DNA from: Nocardia ignorata NBRC 108230 | Lineage (GTDB): Bacteria > Actinomycetota > Actinomycetes > Mycobacteriales > Mycobacteriaceae | Direction: 5' to 3' | DNA length: 64,000 nt | NCBI RefSeq assembly: GCF_001612905.1 | Contig: NZ_BDBI01000002.1 | Location: 1-64,000, forward strand | Part shown: positions 41,810 through 50,551 of the stretch, piece by piece | Layout: each line of letters opens with the position of its first letter | Numbering within the stretch: the first letter of the stretch is position 1 | Position numbers and translations under genes: made by a program | The notes under the pieces: model-generated | Told to the model about the DNA's origin: nothing | What the model saw: only the letters and a program-made list of their open reading frames with translations | Databases searched by the model: none

Positions 41810-42580
41810 ATGACCGTTGCTACCACCATCGCCCCGCGCACGGGCGTCGCCGCGCGGATAACCGCGCTAGCCAAGAGTTTCGGTGAGCGCACCGTCCTCG
41901 ACGGCATCGATCTCGAGATCGGTGCGGGTGAGATCGTCGCCCTCGTCGGACGCAGTGGCTCGGGCAAATCCACCCTGCTGCGGATTCTCGGCGGCCTCGA
42001 TTCGGCAAGTACCGGTGAGGTTCGCGTCGAGGGGCGACCGACGATCGTCTTCCAGGAATCACGGCTGATCCCGTGGCAGCCGGTGGTCCGCAATGTCGCG
42101 CTCGGCAGACCCGCGCCGCGGAACCGCCGGGCCGACGAGCAGGCCGCGCGCGAGGTCCTCACCGAGGTCGGTCTGGCCGCCCGCGCCGACGCATGGCCGC
42201 TCACGCTTTCCGGCGGGGAGGCCCAACGTGCCGCGTTGGCAAGGGCCTTGGTGGCCGAACCGACCCTGCTCCTGCTCGACGAGCCGTTCGGTGCCCTCGA
42301 CGCCCTGACCCGGCTCACCATGCACGACCTGCTGCTCGGCCTGCACGCCGAGCGCGCCTTCGGCGTGCTGCTGGTGACCCACGACGTGCTCGAAGCGATC
42401 ACCCTCGCCGACCGCGTGCTCGTCCTCGACGACGGCCACATCGCCGCCGACGTCCCCATCGACCTCCCACGACCGCGCACCGCCGCGGCGCCGGAGGTCG
42501 CCGAGTACGCGACGCGGCTGCTCGCGCTGCTCGGCGTCACCCTGACCCACCCGTCCACCGCACGAAAGTTGTTCCTGTGA
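41810..42580 (+). CDS. ABC ATPase, sulfonate/taurine type
   Basis: The protein has 256 residues. Walker A GRSGSGKSTLL, Q-loop FQESRLIPWQ, signature LSGGEAQR, Walker B LLLLDEPFGALD and the switch histidine in VTHDVLEA are complete, and the SsuB family fits. It is separated from the permease gene by 118 bases, unusual for this operon. That gap holds a 20-codon ATG-TAG frame (41691-41753). It overlaps the binding-protein gene by four bases. Confidence 0.88.
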   Translation: MTVATTIAPRTGVAARITALAKSFGERTVLDGIDLEIGAGEIVALVGRSGSGKSTLLRILGGLDSASTGEVRVEGRPTIVFQESRLIPWQPVVRNVALGRPAPRNRRADEQAAREVLTEVGLAARADAWPLTLSGGEAQRAALARALVAEPTLLLLDEPFGALDALTRLTMHDLLLGLHAERAFGVLLVTHDVLEAITLADRVLVLDDGHIAADVPIDLPRPRTAAAPEVAEYATRLLALLGVTLTHPSTARKLFL

Positions 42581-43572
42581 AACGCACTCCGAAGTCCCGG
42601 CTGGGCGGACTCGCTCTCGCCGTCGTCGCCGCGCTCTCGTTGAGCGCCTGCGGTGACGACGCGGCGACCGAGGCGGCACCTTCGGGGCCGGTCGACCTGA
42701 GCACGGTGACGCTGAAAGTCGGTGACCAGAAGGCGATCTCGATCGAGGTGCTGCTCGAGGCGTCGGGTCAGCTGGAAAACCTGCCCTACAAGATCGAGTT
42801 CTCCACCTTCACCGCAGGCCTGCCGCTGGTCGAGGCGGCCAGCGCGGGCGGCATCGATATCGCCCAGACCGGCAACACCCCGGTCATCTTCGGTGCGGCC
42901 GCCGATGCCGATATCAAGATCGTCGGCGCGCTCTCGGCCACCGGCAAGGGTGATGCGATCCTGGTCGGCAAGGACTCACCGATCGCTTCGGTCGCGGCGC
43001 TGAAGGGCAAGAAGGTCGCCGTCTACAAGGGCAGTTCGGCCAACGCCAACCTGCTGCTGCAACTGAAGAAGGCGGGCTTGTCGCTGAGCGATGTCGAACC
43101 GGTCTACCTCTCGCCCGGTGACGGCTACACGGCCCTCACCAGGGGAGATGTCGACGCCTGGGCCACCTGGGACCCCTACACCGCCATCGCCGAGAAGGAG
43201 ATCGGCGCCAAGTCCATCGCCGCCGCCGACCAGGCCGCCAACGGCTACAACTTCTGGGCCGCGGGCAACAAGACCCTCGCCGACCCGGGCAAGTCGGCCG
43301 CGCTCGCCGACTTCTTCCAGCGCTACGCCGCCGCGACCAAGTGGTCCTCGGACAACCTCGACACCTGGTCGGCGAAGTACGCCGAACTCACCCAGATCAG
43401 CGTCGACGCCTCCCGCACCACCTGGACCCGCTCGATCAAGCAACCGATCCAGCTCACCGACCAGGTGATCGCCTCCGAACAGGAGATCGCCGACGCCTTC
43501 GCCGACGCCAAGGCCATTCCCGGAAAGGTCGACTTCGGCTCCTACGTCGACACCAGGTTCGACAAGTCCTGA
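42577..43572 (+). CDS. Sulfonate-type solute-binding lipoprotein
   Basis: The protein has 331 residues. A lipoprotein signal ends at LSLSAC (Cys25). The NMT1/SsuA-like fold includes GLPLVEAASAGGIDIAQTGNTPVIFGAAADADI, and KGKKVAVYKGSSANANLLLQL is the family ligand-site region. It binds the substrate outside the membrane and passes it to the permease. GTG 42577 overlaps the ATPase stop. A good terminator ends the operon. Confidence 0.9.
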   Translation: MKRTPKSRLGGLALAVVAALSLSACGDDAATEAAPSGPVDLSTVTLKVGDQKAISIEVLLEASGQLENLPYKIEFSTFTAGLPLVEAASAGGIDIAQTGNTPVIFGAAADADIKIVGALSATGKGDAILVGKDSPIASVAALKGKKVAVYKGSSANANLLLQLKKAGLSLSDVEPVYLSPGDGYTALTRGDVDAWATWDPYTAIAEKEIGAKSIAAADQAANGYNFWAAGNKTLADPGKSAALADFFQRYAAATKWSSDNLDTWSAKYAELTQISVDASRTTWTRSIKQPIQLTDQVIASEQEIADAFADAKAIPGKVDFGSYVDTRFDKS

Positions 43573-43583
43573 GACGGACCCTG

Positions 43584-43618
43584 ACGGCGCCTGCGATCCT
43601 CCGGGTCGCAGGCGCCGT
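43584..43618 (+). terminator. Terminator of the sulfonate ABC operon
   Basis: A 13-bp perfect stem (43584-43596 with 43606-43618) encloses a 9-base loop and is followed by TT. It lies 11 bases after the binding-protein stop. Confidence 0.85.
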
Positions 43619-43726
43619 TTCGCATTCACCTGGTGTGGCGCTTACCCGGGGAACCGGTACCGAGCGGTTACGTTGACGTGGGCGGTCGAGCGCCACGGAA
43701 ACCGATCACGACCAGGATGGTGACAG

Positions 43727-45244
43727 GTGGACGAGCAGACGAAGACCTACGGGTCGGTGCGCTGGGTGATGCTCGGGGTGCTGTGCGCCAGCCTGTTGCT
43801 GGTGGCGATGGATGCCACGGTCCTCAATGTGGCGTTGCCGTCGTTGATCGACGATCTGCACGTCGGGCCGCTCGAGCAGTTGTGGATCATCGACATCTAC
43901 GGCCTCGTGCTCGGCGGGTTGCTCATCACCACCGGTGCGCTGGGGGACCGGTGGGGGCGGAAGTTGTTGTTCATCAGCGGGTTTCTGCTGTTCGGTGTCG
44001 CTTCGGTGATCGCGGCCACCGCGGGCAGCGCGGCGCAGCTGATCGTCGGGCGGGTGCTGCTCGGTATCGGTGGCGCGATGGTGATGCCCTCGACGTTGTC
44101 GCTGATCCGCAACATCTTCACCGATGTGCGCGAGCGCAACACGGCCATCGGGATCTGGGCGGCCGTCGCCGGGGTGGGTGCGACGGTCGGTCCGATCGTC
44201 GGCGGTTTCCTGGTCGAGCATTTCGGCTGGTCGTCGGCGTTCTGGTTGAACGTTCCGGTGGTGCTGGTGACGGTGGTAGTCGGGTTGTGGGTGCTGCCGG
44301 AGTACCGGACCCCGCAGGCTGGTCGGCTCGATTGGTTCTCGGCGGTGCTGTCCGTGGCGGGCATCGTCTGCCTGGCGTGGGGCATCAAGCATCTGGCCAA
44401 AGGTGAGGCGACACTGGTGGATTGGGCGATGCTGCTTATCGGCGTCGGCGCGTTGGCCTGGTTCGCCCGCCGCCAGCTGCGGTCGGCTGATCCGCTGCTG
44501 GACGTGCGCCTGTTCCGAAACGGCGCGTTCACCGCGGCCGCCGTCGCGACCCTGCTCGCCATGATGGCCATCGGCGCCGCCATGTTCCTGATCTCGCTGT
44601 GGTTGCAGTACGTGCACGGCTACAGCCCTTCGCAGGCGGGCATCCGGATGCTGCCCGCCGCCCTCACCCTGCTCACAGCGTCGTTGCTCACGCCGATGCT
44701 GATGGAGAAATTCGGGGTCCGCGTGGTGCTCGGTGTCGGCCTGGGTGCGGTCGCGCTCGGCTTCCTGCTGCTCGCGGTGAGCCCGGAACCGACGTCGTAT
44801 CCGGTGGTGGCGCTGGTGCTCGTCTCCTTCGGGCTCGGTGACGGGATGGCCGTCACCGCGGCCGCCGCCGTGCTCGTCGGTGCCGTTCCCGCCGACCGGG
44901 CGGGTCAGGCGGGTGCGGTAGAGGAGACCAACTACGAGGTCGGTGTCGGTTTCGGGGTGGCGCTGCTCGGCAGCCTGCACGCCAGGCTCTTCACCGAGCA
45001 CATGACCCATCTGCCCGTTCCGCCCGACCGCGTGGAGCAGGCGAGCGGTTCGGTGGGCGGTGCCGCCGAAGTCGCCTCGGACCTGCCGGAACCCGCCCGC
45101 ACCGAGCTGCTCGGCGCCGCCACCCACGCCTTCGATTCCGCCCTCACCACCACGTCGTATCTGTCGGCCGCCGTCGTGGCCGTGGTGACGGTCGGTGCCG
45201 TCTGGCTGGTGCCGAAGGGTTTTCGCGTGAGCGGTGGACACTGA
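43727..45244 (+). CDS. MFS drug exporter, DHA2 family
   Basis: The protein has 505 residues with 14 predicted transmembrane helices. The DHA2 motif A GALGDRWGRKLL, MDATVLNVALPSL in helix 1 and GGAMVMPSTLSLI are present. Relatives export antibiotics, dyes or antiseptics by proton antiport. GTG 43727 follows an AGGATG ribosome site. A TTGACG-like hexamer lies about 50 bases upstream. There is no dedicated regulator beside it, and the downstream ArsR module is separately promoted. Confidence 0.88.
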   Translation: MDEQTKTYGSVRWVMLGVLCASLLLVAMDATVLNVALPSLIDDLHVGPLEQLWIIDIYGLVLGGLLITTGALGDRWGRKLLFISGFLLFGVASVIAATAGSAAQLIVGRVLLGIGGAMVMPSTLSLIRNIFTDVRERNTAIGIWAAVAGVGATVGPIVGGFLVEHFGWSSAFWLNVPVVLVTVVVGLWVLPEYRTPQAGRLDWFSAVLSVAGIVCLAWGIKHLAKGEATLVDWAMLLIGVGALAWFARRQLRSADPLLDVRLFRNGAFTAAAVATLLAMMAIGAAMFLISLWLQYVHGYSPSQAGIRMLPAALTLLTASLLTPMLMEKFGVRVVLGVGLGAVALGFLLLAVSPEPTSYPVVALVLVSFGLGDGMAVTAAAAVLVGAVPADRAGQAGAVEETNYEVGVGFGVALLGSLHARLFTEHMTHLPVPPDRVEQASGSVGGAAEVASDLPEPARTELLGAATHAFDSALTTTSYLSAAVVAVVTVGAVWLVPKGFRVSGGH

Positions 45245-45247
45245 CCC

Positions 45248-45297
45248 TTGACGCAACCAACTGGTTGCCATACTGTGGATAGCAACCAACCGGTTGC
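45248..45297 (+). promoter_or_regulatory. SigA-type promoter with two ArsR operators
   Basis: TTGACG (45248-45253) and TACTGT (45271-45276) are 17 bases apart. The palindrome GCAACCAACTGGTTGC (45253-45268) fills the spacer. A second, GCAACCAACCGGTTGC (45282-45297), covers the transcription start region. Both are 16 bp and 29 bp apart, an ideal arrangement for repression by the ArsR protein encoded downstream. Confidence 0.85.
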
Positions 45298-45315
45298 GAC
45301 ACAGGAGGAAGCGCC

Positions 45316-45747
45316 ATGGGATTTCCCGATCAGATCGTGCGAACCGTAGAACTCGCCCACCCGCCCGCCAAGGTATGGGCGGCGATCACCACCGCCGAGG
45401 GGCTCGCGAGCTGGTTCGGCAATACCGCCGAGATCGACCTGCGACCCGGCGGGGACATGCGGATGACATGGAACGAAGGCATGGCAGCCGACATGCGCGT
45501 GGAGCGGGTCGAGGAGCCGACCGTCTTCGGCTACACCTGGCCCATCAACGGCCTGCCCGACGACGACCCGCGCCGCACCTACGTCGAATTCCGGCTCGAA
45601 CCGACCGGCGCGGGCACCCGGCTCACCGTGGTCGAATCCGGCTTCGCGCAGCTGCCGGAGACCGCGCACAAGGAGGCCTTCGAGGGCAATGTCGGTGGCT
45701 GGAAGAGCGAGCTGGGTGAGCTCGTCGAGTACCTCGATGCGGCCTGA
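45316..45747 (+). CDS. SRPBCC (AHSA1-like) protein, first
   Basis: The protein has 143 residues and the START/Bet v1-like fold: VRTVELAHPPAKVWAAIT, GLASWFGN, EPTVFGYTWPI and a C-terminal helix GGWKSELGELVEYLDA. Such proteins bind hydrophobic ligands and often sit with ArsR regulators. ATG 45316 has AGGAGG nine bases upstream. It overlaps the ArsR gene by 11 bases and is controlled by the twin operators upstream. The ligand is unknown. Confidence 0.85.
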   Translation: MGFPDQIVRTVELAHPPAKVWAAITTAEGLASWFGNTAEIDLRPGGDMRMTWNEGMAADMRVERVEEPTVFGYTWPINGLPDDDPRRTYVEFRLEPTGAGTRLTVVESGFAQLPETAHKEAFEGNVGGWKSELGELVEYLDAA

Positions 45748-46066
45748 GACCGAGGCAACCGCCGAACGGGTCTTCGTCGCGCTGGCCGATCCGAGCCGTC
45801 GCGCGGTCCTCGCCGCGCTGGCCGCCGACGGTCCGGCCACCGCGACCGACCTCGCCGATCGCCTGCCCATCACCCGGCAGGCGATCGCCAAACACCTTGC
45901 CCTGCTCGCGGACGCGGGCTTGGTGATCGCGGAACCCGGTGAACGGCGTCGCGTGCGCTACCGCCTCGATTCCGCCCCCATGCGGGTGGCCCAGCAGTTC
46001 CTGGCCGCCCTGTCCCGTGACTGGGACGGTCCACTCGACGCGCTCCGCCGCCACCTCGACGGCTGA
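45737..46066 (+). CDS. ArsR-family repressor
   Basis: The protein has 109 residues. The winged helix VFVALADPSRRAVLAALAAD leads to TATDLADRLPITRQAIAKHLALLADAGLV. There is no cysteine cluster for metal binding, so it is the non-metal ArsR type that often pairs with SRPBCC proteins. ATG 45737 overlaps the upstream gene. It is the likely binder of the GCAACC-N4-GGTTGC sites at 45253-45297. Confidence 0.88.
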   Translation: MRPETEATAERVFVALADPSRRAVLAALAADGPATATDLADRLPITRQAIAKHLALLADAGLVIAEPGERRRVRYRLDSAPMRVAQQFLAALSRDWDGPLDALRRHLDG

Positions 46067-46086
46067 GCCGAGCATAGGAAAAAGCC

Positions 46087-46593
46087 ATGAGCGACTTCAC
46101 CGCGACGATCACCGTGCACAAGACCCCGGCGGAAGCCTTCGCCGCCATCAACGACGTGTGGTCGTGGTGGTCGGAGACCGTCGAGGGCACCTCGGGAACG
46201 GTCGGCGACAGCTACCGTTTCGAGGTCCCCGGCATCCACCGCTGCACCATGACCACCACCGAATCGATTCCCGGCAAGCGCCTGGTGTGGCACGTCACCG
46301 ACTCCCACCTCGCCTTCATCTCCGACACCGCCGAATGGGAGAACACCGACGTCGTCTTCGACATCACCGAAACCCCCGCCGGCACCGAAATCCGTTTCAC
46401 CCACGTGGGTTTGGCGCCGGAGGTCGAATGCTACGAGGTGTGCGCGAATGCCTGGGGCGCCTACATCACCACCAGCCTCCACGGCCTGCTCACGACCGGA
46501 AAGGGTGACCCGTTCCGTCGCACGAGCACCGGCGAATCGGAACTGATCAAGCACGGGAACGCCGAACTGGTAAACCTCGACGCCCTGCGCTGA
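46087..46593 (+). CDS. SRPBCC (AHSA1-like) protein, second
   Basis: The protein has 168 residues. FTATITVHKTPAEAFAAINDVWSWWS opens the fold, and a C-terminal extension of about 25 residues follows. It lies 20 bases after arsR with its own GGAAAA ribosome region, so it belongs to the same operon. Sequence identity with the first SRPBCC protein is low, suggesting different ligands rather than a recent duplication. Confidence 0.82.
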   Translation: MSDFTATITVHKTPAEAFAAINDVWSWWSETVEGTSGTVGDSYRFEVPGIHRCTMTTTESIPGKRLVWHVTDSHLAFISDTAEWENTDVVFDITETPAGTEIRFTHVGLAPEVECYEVCANAWGAYITTSLHGLLTTGKGDPFRRTSTGESELIKHGNAELVNLDALR

Positions 46594-46600
46594 TCACCGT

Positions 46601-47239
46601 GTGGCCGGTACGTTCGATGCTGTGCACGAGCATCCGGACGAAACCTTTGTGAGCGCGGCGGCGAGCTTCGCCGCCCTGGTCAGGAAGATCCCCGCCGACA
46701 GCTGGGCGGGGCCGGGATTGGGTGAGTGGGATCTGCGATCGCTGGTGGGTCACACCTCCCGCTCGCTCACCACCGTCACCGCCTATCTCGAGCAGCCCGC
46801 CGAGGTCGAGGACGTGGCGAGCCCGCAGGAGTACTACGCCATGGCGAAAGCCTATGCGGCGCGGGCGGGTAGCGAGGCGATCGTGCGGCGCGGACGCGAC
46901 GCGGCCACCGAACTCGGCGACGACCCCGCCGCGGCGATCGACGCCCTGGCCGCCGCCGCGACCGCCGCTGTCACCGGCGCCGAAGATCGGTTGATCACCG
47001 TCATCGGTGGGCTCGGCATGCGGCTCTACACCTACCTGCCCACCCGGACCTTCGAGTTGGCCGTGCACAGTCTCGACATCGCCGCCGCGACCGGCCTGAG
47101 CTGCGAGCTACCCGAGGATGTGCTCACCGAGGCCATCGTGCTGGCCGCGCGCACTGCGGTCCACCTCGGCGACGGGGTATCGGTGCTGTCGGCATTGACC
47201 GGCAGAACGACCCTGCCCCAGGGCTTTTCCGTGGTCTGA
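46601..47239 (+). CDS. Mycothiol-dependent maleylpyruvate isomerase-like (DinB-type) protein
   Basis: The protein has 212 residues with a four-helix DinB-like fold. The likely metal ligands are His in LVGHTSRSL and His in ELAVHSLDIAAATG, plus an acidic residue. The family includes mycothiol-dependent isomerases and transferases, but most members are uncharacterised. GTG 46601 is 7 bases after the SRPBCC stop, so it is part of the ArsR-controlled operon. It could detoxify the operon's inducer with mycothiol; this is inferred. Confidence 0.75.
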   Translation: MAGTFDAVHEHPDETFVSAAASFAALVRKIPADSWAGPGLGEWDLRSLVGHTSRSLTTVTAYLEQPAEVEDVASPQEYYAMAKAYAARAGSEAIVRRGRDAATELGDDPAAAIDALAAAATAAVTGAEDRLITVIGGLGMRLYTYLPTRTFELAVHSLDIAAATGLSCELPEDVLTEAIVLAARTAVHLGDGVSVLSALTGRTTLPQGFSVV

Positions 47240-47382
47240 CGAAGCCTTGCGGCACGTTCGCAGCGAGCGGCGTGATGTGGGTGCGTCGCGGCGTGCGGGG
47301 TGGGTCGGCACCGGATGCGACCGGATGTCCGCACCGAATGTCAACGCGTGGGCCAAAGCGGCTGCGCGCTGCCGAAAGTGTC

Positions 47383-48177
47383 CTATCCGCGTGGTGCGAT
47401 CAACAGGGTCTGGGTGCTGCGACCGATCGGGCCCGTCTCGTCGAACAGCGCCGATTCCGCGAGGCCGATGCCGTGCGGTTGCGGGTGGGTCACCGCATCC
47501 AGGCACACCCACTCGCCGACCGGCTGACGATGCAGGGTGACGGTGAGATCGGTGTTGATGAACAGGTATTTCGACCAGTCGAGCACCGCGCTCACTCCGT
47601 TACCCGAATCGGCGGCGGCCAGGGCGCGTTCCAGCGGGCTCGGGGCGGTGCCCGCGACGATCGGATACTTCAATTTGATCCAGCAAACGGCGGGGCCGGG
47701 GGCCGCGAATGACCCTGTGCTGAAACGGTATTCGATTCCGGTGTGGAACCCGACCCGCTGATTCGACGGGAACGTCCCCGGCTGCGCGTCGGCAGGCAGC
47801 GGCCTCGTGCCGCTCGGCAGAAACTCCGGCGGCAGATCCAGCGGCGGCTCCGACAGCTTCAACCGCCACGCCACCGCCCGCATCACCGGCCCCCGCTCCG
47901 CCGACAACGTCGCCTCGATCAACTCGACGCTACGCCCCGACCGCACCACCTCGGCCCGCACCGTCAACGGCGCCAACGGCACCGGCCCGAGGATCTCCAC
48001 CGCCACCCGCCCGACCTGAAACCCGTCACGCGGTTCACACCGCTCGATGACATGGCCGAGCAGCGCCGACGGCGGCCCCGCGTGCTGCGCATCCGGCGAC
48101 CAGGGGCCGCGGGTGAGCTCGGTCGACTCGAAGCGATTCGGGTCCGTCGGGTCGGGGAGATAGAACGCATCGGCCAT
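47383..48177 (-). CDS. Thioesterase-family (TesB-like) protein
   Basis: The protein has 264 residues with a double-hotdog fold. The start MADAFYLPDPTDPNRFESTELTRGPW and the segment HAGPPSALLGHVIE are typical of an actinobacterial acyl-CoA thioesterase group. A C-terminal strand GEWVCLDAVTHPQPHGIGLAES matches the TesB active-site half. It probably hydrolyses fatty acyl-CoA, but chain length is unknown. The 143 bases downstream (47240-47382) show nothing recognisable. Confidence 0.82.
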   Translation of the reverse strand: MADAFYLPDPTDPNRFESTELTRGPWSPDAQHAGPPSALLGHVIERCEPRDGFQVGRVAVEILGPVPLAPLTVRAEVVRSGRSVELIEATLSAERGPVMRAVAWRLKLSEPPLDLPPEFLPSGTRPLPADAQPGTFPSNQRVGFHTGIEYRFSTGSFAAPGPAVCWIKLKYPIVAGTAPSPLERALAAADSGNGVSAVLDWSKYLFINTDLTVTLHRQPVGEWVCLDAVTHPQPHGIGLAESALFDETGPIGRSTQTLLIAPRG

Positions 48178-48219
48178 ATCGCCGACGCTACCGCAGGCCG
48201 TAGCGGGGATGGTGCGCCG

Positions 48220-48432
48220 TTAGGCGGAGCCGCTGGTCACCAGGGTGAGCAGGTCGAGCAGCGGGCGAATGGGGCAGGGGTTGATATCGGTCGACGTGCA
48301 ACCGATGGAGGACGACCCGGAATCGGCGATCGACAGCGGCGAGGCCGCCTGAGCGGTACCGAGCGGTGCGGCGAGAGACAGGGCGGCGGCCGCGAGGGCC
48401 CCGGCGAAGACACGTTTCGTCCGAACAGACAT
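48220..48432 (-). CDS. Small secreted protein
   Basis: The protein has 70 residues. A Sec signal peptide (basic VRTKR, then an Ala-rich core, ending near GTAQA) leaves a mature peptide of about 42 residues. It has two cysteines (IGCTSTDINPCP), which could form a disulfide. The mature part has no recognised domain. ATG 48432 is 18 bases downstream of one copy of a 40-bp repeat that may carry its promoter. A function cannot be assigned. Confidence 0.7.
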   Translation of the reverse strand: MSVRTKRVFAGALAAAALSLAAPLGTAQAASPLSIADSGSSSIGCTSTDINPCPIRPLLDLLTLVTSGSA

Positions 48433-48449
48433 GCCAGAACCCTAGTGAT

Positions 48450-48491
48450 CGCCTGGAATAGGGAAAGCCCCCGAAACCCAGGGGGTGGCCG
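48450..48491. repeat. 40-bp repeat, copy 1
   Basis: This 42-base block shares 39 positions with 51285-51325; the first 26 bases are identical. It contains a CCCCC/GGGGG hairpin. Reading on the minus strand, it lies directly upstream of the small secreted protein gene. The rest of 48492-48587 has no gene that I can support. Confidence 0.75.
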
Positions 48492-48587
48492 TTAATAGGG
48501 ATGAGCGTGAGCGAACTCCAACTTGGGGACAAAATGCGCGGTGCTTATGAATCGGTCCAGGGCGTGCTGGCTGGGCCCCTGCACCGG

Positions 48588-49445
48588 TCACCGGAGGTCG
48601 GTGAATTCCTGTGTGCCGACCACGGTGAGCAGGTCCAGCTTGTTCGCGCTGTCGGTGCCGACGGCTGGGGTGAACCAGAGCAGCCGTTGCCGGCCGTCTT
48701 CGCTGAACAGATTGAGGCAGTTGACTTCGATCAGGCCGAGCGCCGGGTGATTGATACGTTTGCGGTCGTTTCGACGGAATGCCACCTCGTGAGCCGTCCA
48801 TATCGCCGCGAACTCGGCCGAGCAGCTCAGTAGCTCGGAGATGAGCGAAGCCGCCTCGGAATCCGCGGCGGAGCGACGGCCCGCGGCGGCCCGCAGATCG
48901 GCGACGAACGCGCGAGACTGGGTCTCGTGGTCGCTGTCGGGATAGAGCCGCCGGGATACGGGATCGGTGAACCATCGGTACACAAAGCTCGCCCCCATGC
49001 CCTGTCGGCCGGTTTGATCGCCGAGCAGCGCGACGGCCAGAGCATTCTGCACCAGCGTGACGTGCAGGTCGGTGATCACCTGGGCGGGCGTCGCGACCAG
49101 CCGGGTGAGTAGGTCGACCATTCCCGGATGGACGTGCGAACTCGCGGTGCCGGCGCGTGGCACCGGACGGTCGGCGAGGTGATAGATGTGGTCACGTTCG
49201 TCTGCGGTCAGCCGCAACGCGCGCGCCAGCGCCGCCAGCATCTGTTCCGACGGCTGCGACCCGGCCCCGCGCTCGAGCTCGTTGTAGTAGTCCACCGAAG
49301 CTCCGGCGAGTTGGGCCACCTCGTCGCGACGGAGTCCGCGCACGCGCCGTCGTGGCCCGGACACGAATCCGACCTCTTCGGGCCGGATGCGCTCGCGCCG
49401 TGACCGCAGGAACGCACCCAGCTCGGCATACTTCGCGACGCTCAT
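48588..49445 (-). CDS. XRE-family regulator with MmyB-type ligand domain
   Basis: The protein has 285 residues. The helix-turn-helix (about 8-75) begins LGAFLRSRRERIRPEEVGF, and LRRDEVAQLAGASVDYYNELERG follows. The MmyB-like domain (about 105-280) includes LVATPAQVITDLHVTLVQNALAVALLGD and WTAHEVAFRRNDRKRINHPALGLIEV. Such proteins regulate adjacent short-chain dehydrogenases, probably binding fatty-acyl-like ligands. It is divergent from the dehydrogenase gene over an 87-base gap that contains a palindrome. Confidence 0.9.
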   Translation of the reverse strand: MSVAKYAELGAFLRSRRERIRPEEVGFVSGPRRRVRGLRRDEVAQLAGASVDYYNELERGAGSQPSEQMLAALARALRLTADERDHIYHLADRPVPRAGTASSHVHPGMVDLLTRLVATPAQVITDLHVTLVQNALAVALLGDQTGRQGMGASFVYRWFTDPVSRRLYPDSDHETQSRAFVADLRAAAGRRSAADSEAASLISELLSCSAEFAAIWTAHEVAFRRNDRKRINHPALGLIEVNCLNLFSEDGRQRLLWFTPAVGTDSANKLDLLTVVGTQEFTDLR

Positions 49446-49480
49446 GACATCCAGTCTGCGGTATGCCGGGCCCGCGACAC

Positions 49481-49497
49481 AGGGGATGACGTCCCCT
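49481..49497. promoter_or_regulatory. Candidate operator of the XRE/MmyB regulator
   Basis: AGGGGA-N5-TCCCCT is a 17-bp palindrome in the middle of the divergent xre/dehydrogenase region, 36 bases from each start codon. Its central place fits control of both genes. Confidence 0.55.
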
Positions 49498-49532
49498 CGT
49501 ACCCGCCGCCCGAGCCGCCGATAGTCGAGAAC

Positions 49533-50291
49533 ATGACATCCACCGACACCGCATCGGGAAAGGCCGCACAGGTTGCCGTCGTCACCGGAGGTTCCCGCGG
49601 CATCGGGCTGGCGATCTCGCTCGAGCTCGCGGCCCGTGGCAGCACCGTCGTCGTCAACTATCGGGACAACGCCGCCGCGGCCGAGGAAGCCGTGGCGACC
49701 ATCTCCGCGACGGGTGGCACCGCCATCGCGGTCCAGGCCGACGTCGCCGACGAAGACGCCGTCTCGGCACTGTTCGACCGCGCCGAGGCCGAATTCGGCG
49801 GCGTCGACGTCGTCGTCAACTCCGCGGGCCGCCTCGCCCTGTCCACCATCGCCGACCTCGATCTGAATGTTCTCGACGCGATTCACCGCGTCAACATCCG
49901 CGGCACCTTCGTCGTTGCCCAGCAAGCCGCGCGGCGGCTGCGCGGCGGCGGCTCGTTCGTGAGCTTGTCGACCTCCGTGGTCGGTGCCCAGTTCCCCACC
50001 TACGGCGCCTATGCCGCCAGCAAAGGCGCCGTAGAAGCGGTCACGCTGATCCTGGCCAGGGAACTGCGTGGCCGCGACATCACCGTCAACACCGTGGCTC
50101 CCGGCCCGACCGCCACCGCGATGTTCCTGGACGGGAAGACCGAGGAGCAGATCACAGCGCTGGCCGAGAATTCGCCGCTCGAACGCCTGGGCACACCGGA
50201 GGACATCGCCCGCGTGGTCGCCTTCCTCACCAGTCCCGAGGGGCACTGGATCAACGGCCAGATCGTGCGCGCCAACGGCGGCATGATCTGA
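49533..50291 (+). CDS. Short-chain dehydrogenase/reductase
   Basis: The protein has 252 residues. The NAD(P) motif TGGSRGIG, NSAG, and catalytic Tyr160-x3-Lys164 (YAASK) with the preceding Ser in SLSTSV are all in place. SRG in the first motif suggests NADPH. It is probably the target gene of the divergent XRE/MmyB regulator. The substrate is unknown. The tautomerase gene follows after 50 bases. Confidence 0.92.
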   Translation: MTSTDTASGKAAQVAVVTGGSRGIGLAISLELAARGSTVVVNYRDNAAAAEEAVATISATGGTAIAVQADVADEDAVSALFDRAEAEFGGVDVVVNSAGRLALSTIADLDLNVLDAIHRVNIRGTFVVAQQAARRLRGGGSFVSLSTSVVGAQFPTYGAYAASKGAVEAVTLILARELRGRDITVNTVAPGPTATAMFLDGKTEEQITALAENSPLERLGTPEDIARVVAFLTSPEGHWINGQIVRANGGMI

Positions 50292-50341
50292 CGCCGAGAC
50301 CGCCGCCATCGCCGAATATCACACCACCTGAGGAGATCGTT

Positions 50342-50551
50342 ATGCCGTTCGCCAACTTCAAGGTCCCCGCTGGAACCATCGACAACGAGGACAAGCGGAA
50401 GATCGTGGAACGCACCACCGAGCTGTATGTCGAGATCTACGGTGAACGCGCTCGCGCGACCACCGTCGTCCTCGTCGACGAGGTCGTCGACGGCGGCTGG
50501 GGAGTCGGCGGCAATGTGCTGACCGCCGAAATGCTCAACGGCAACACCTGA
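50342..50551 (+). CDS. 4-oxalocrotonate tautomerase-like protein
   Basis: The protein has 69 residues. Removal of Met leaves Pro1 (MPFANFKV), the catalytic base of the tautomerase superfamily. IVERTTELYVEIYGERARATTVVLVDEV provides the beta-alpha-beta core. ATG 50342 has GGAG eight bases upstream. It follows the dehydrogenase gene and is probably co-transcribed with it. The 251 bases downstream (50552-50802) have no supported gene. Confidence 0.85.
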   Translation: MPFANFKVPAGTIDNEDKRKIVERTTELYVEIYGERARATTVVLVDEVVDGGWGVGGNVLTAEMLNGNT

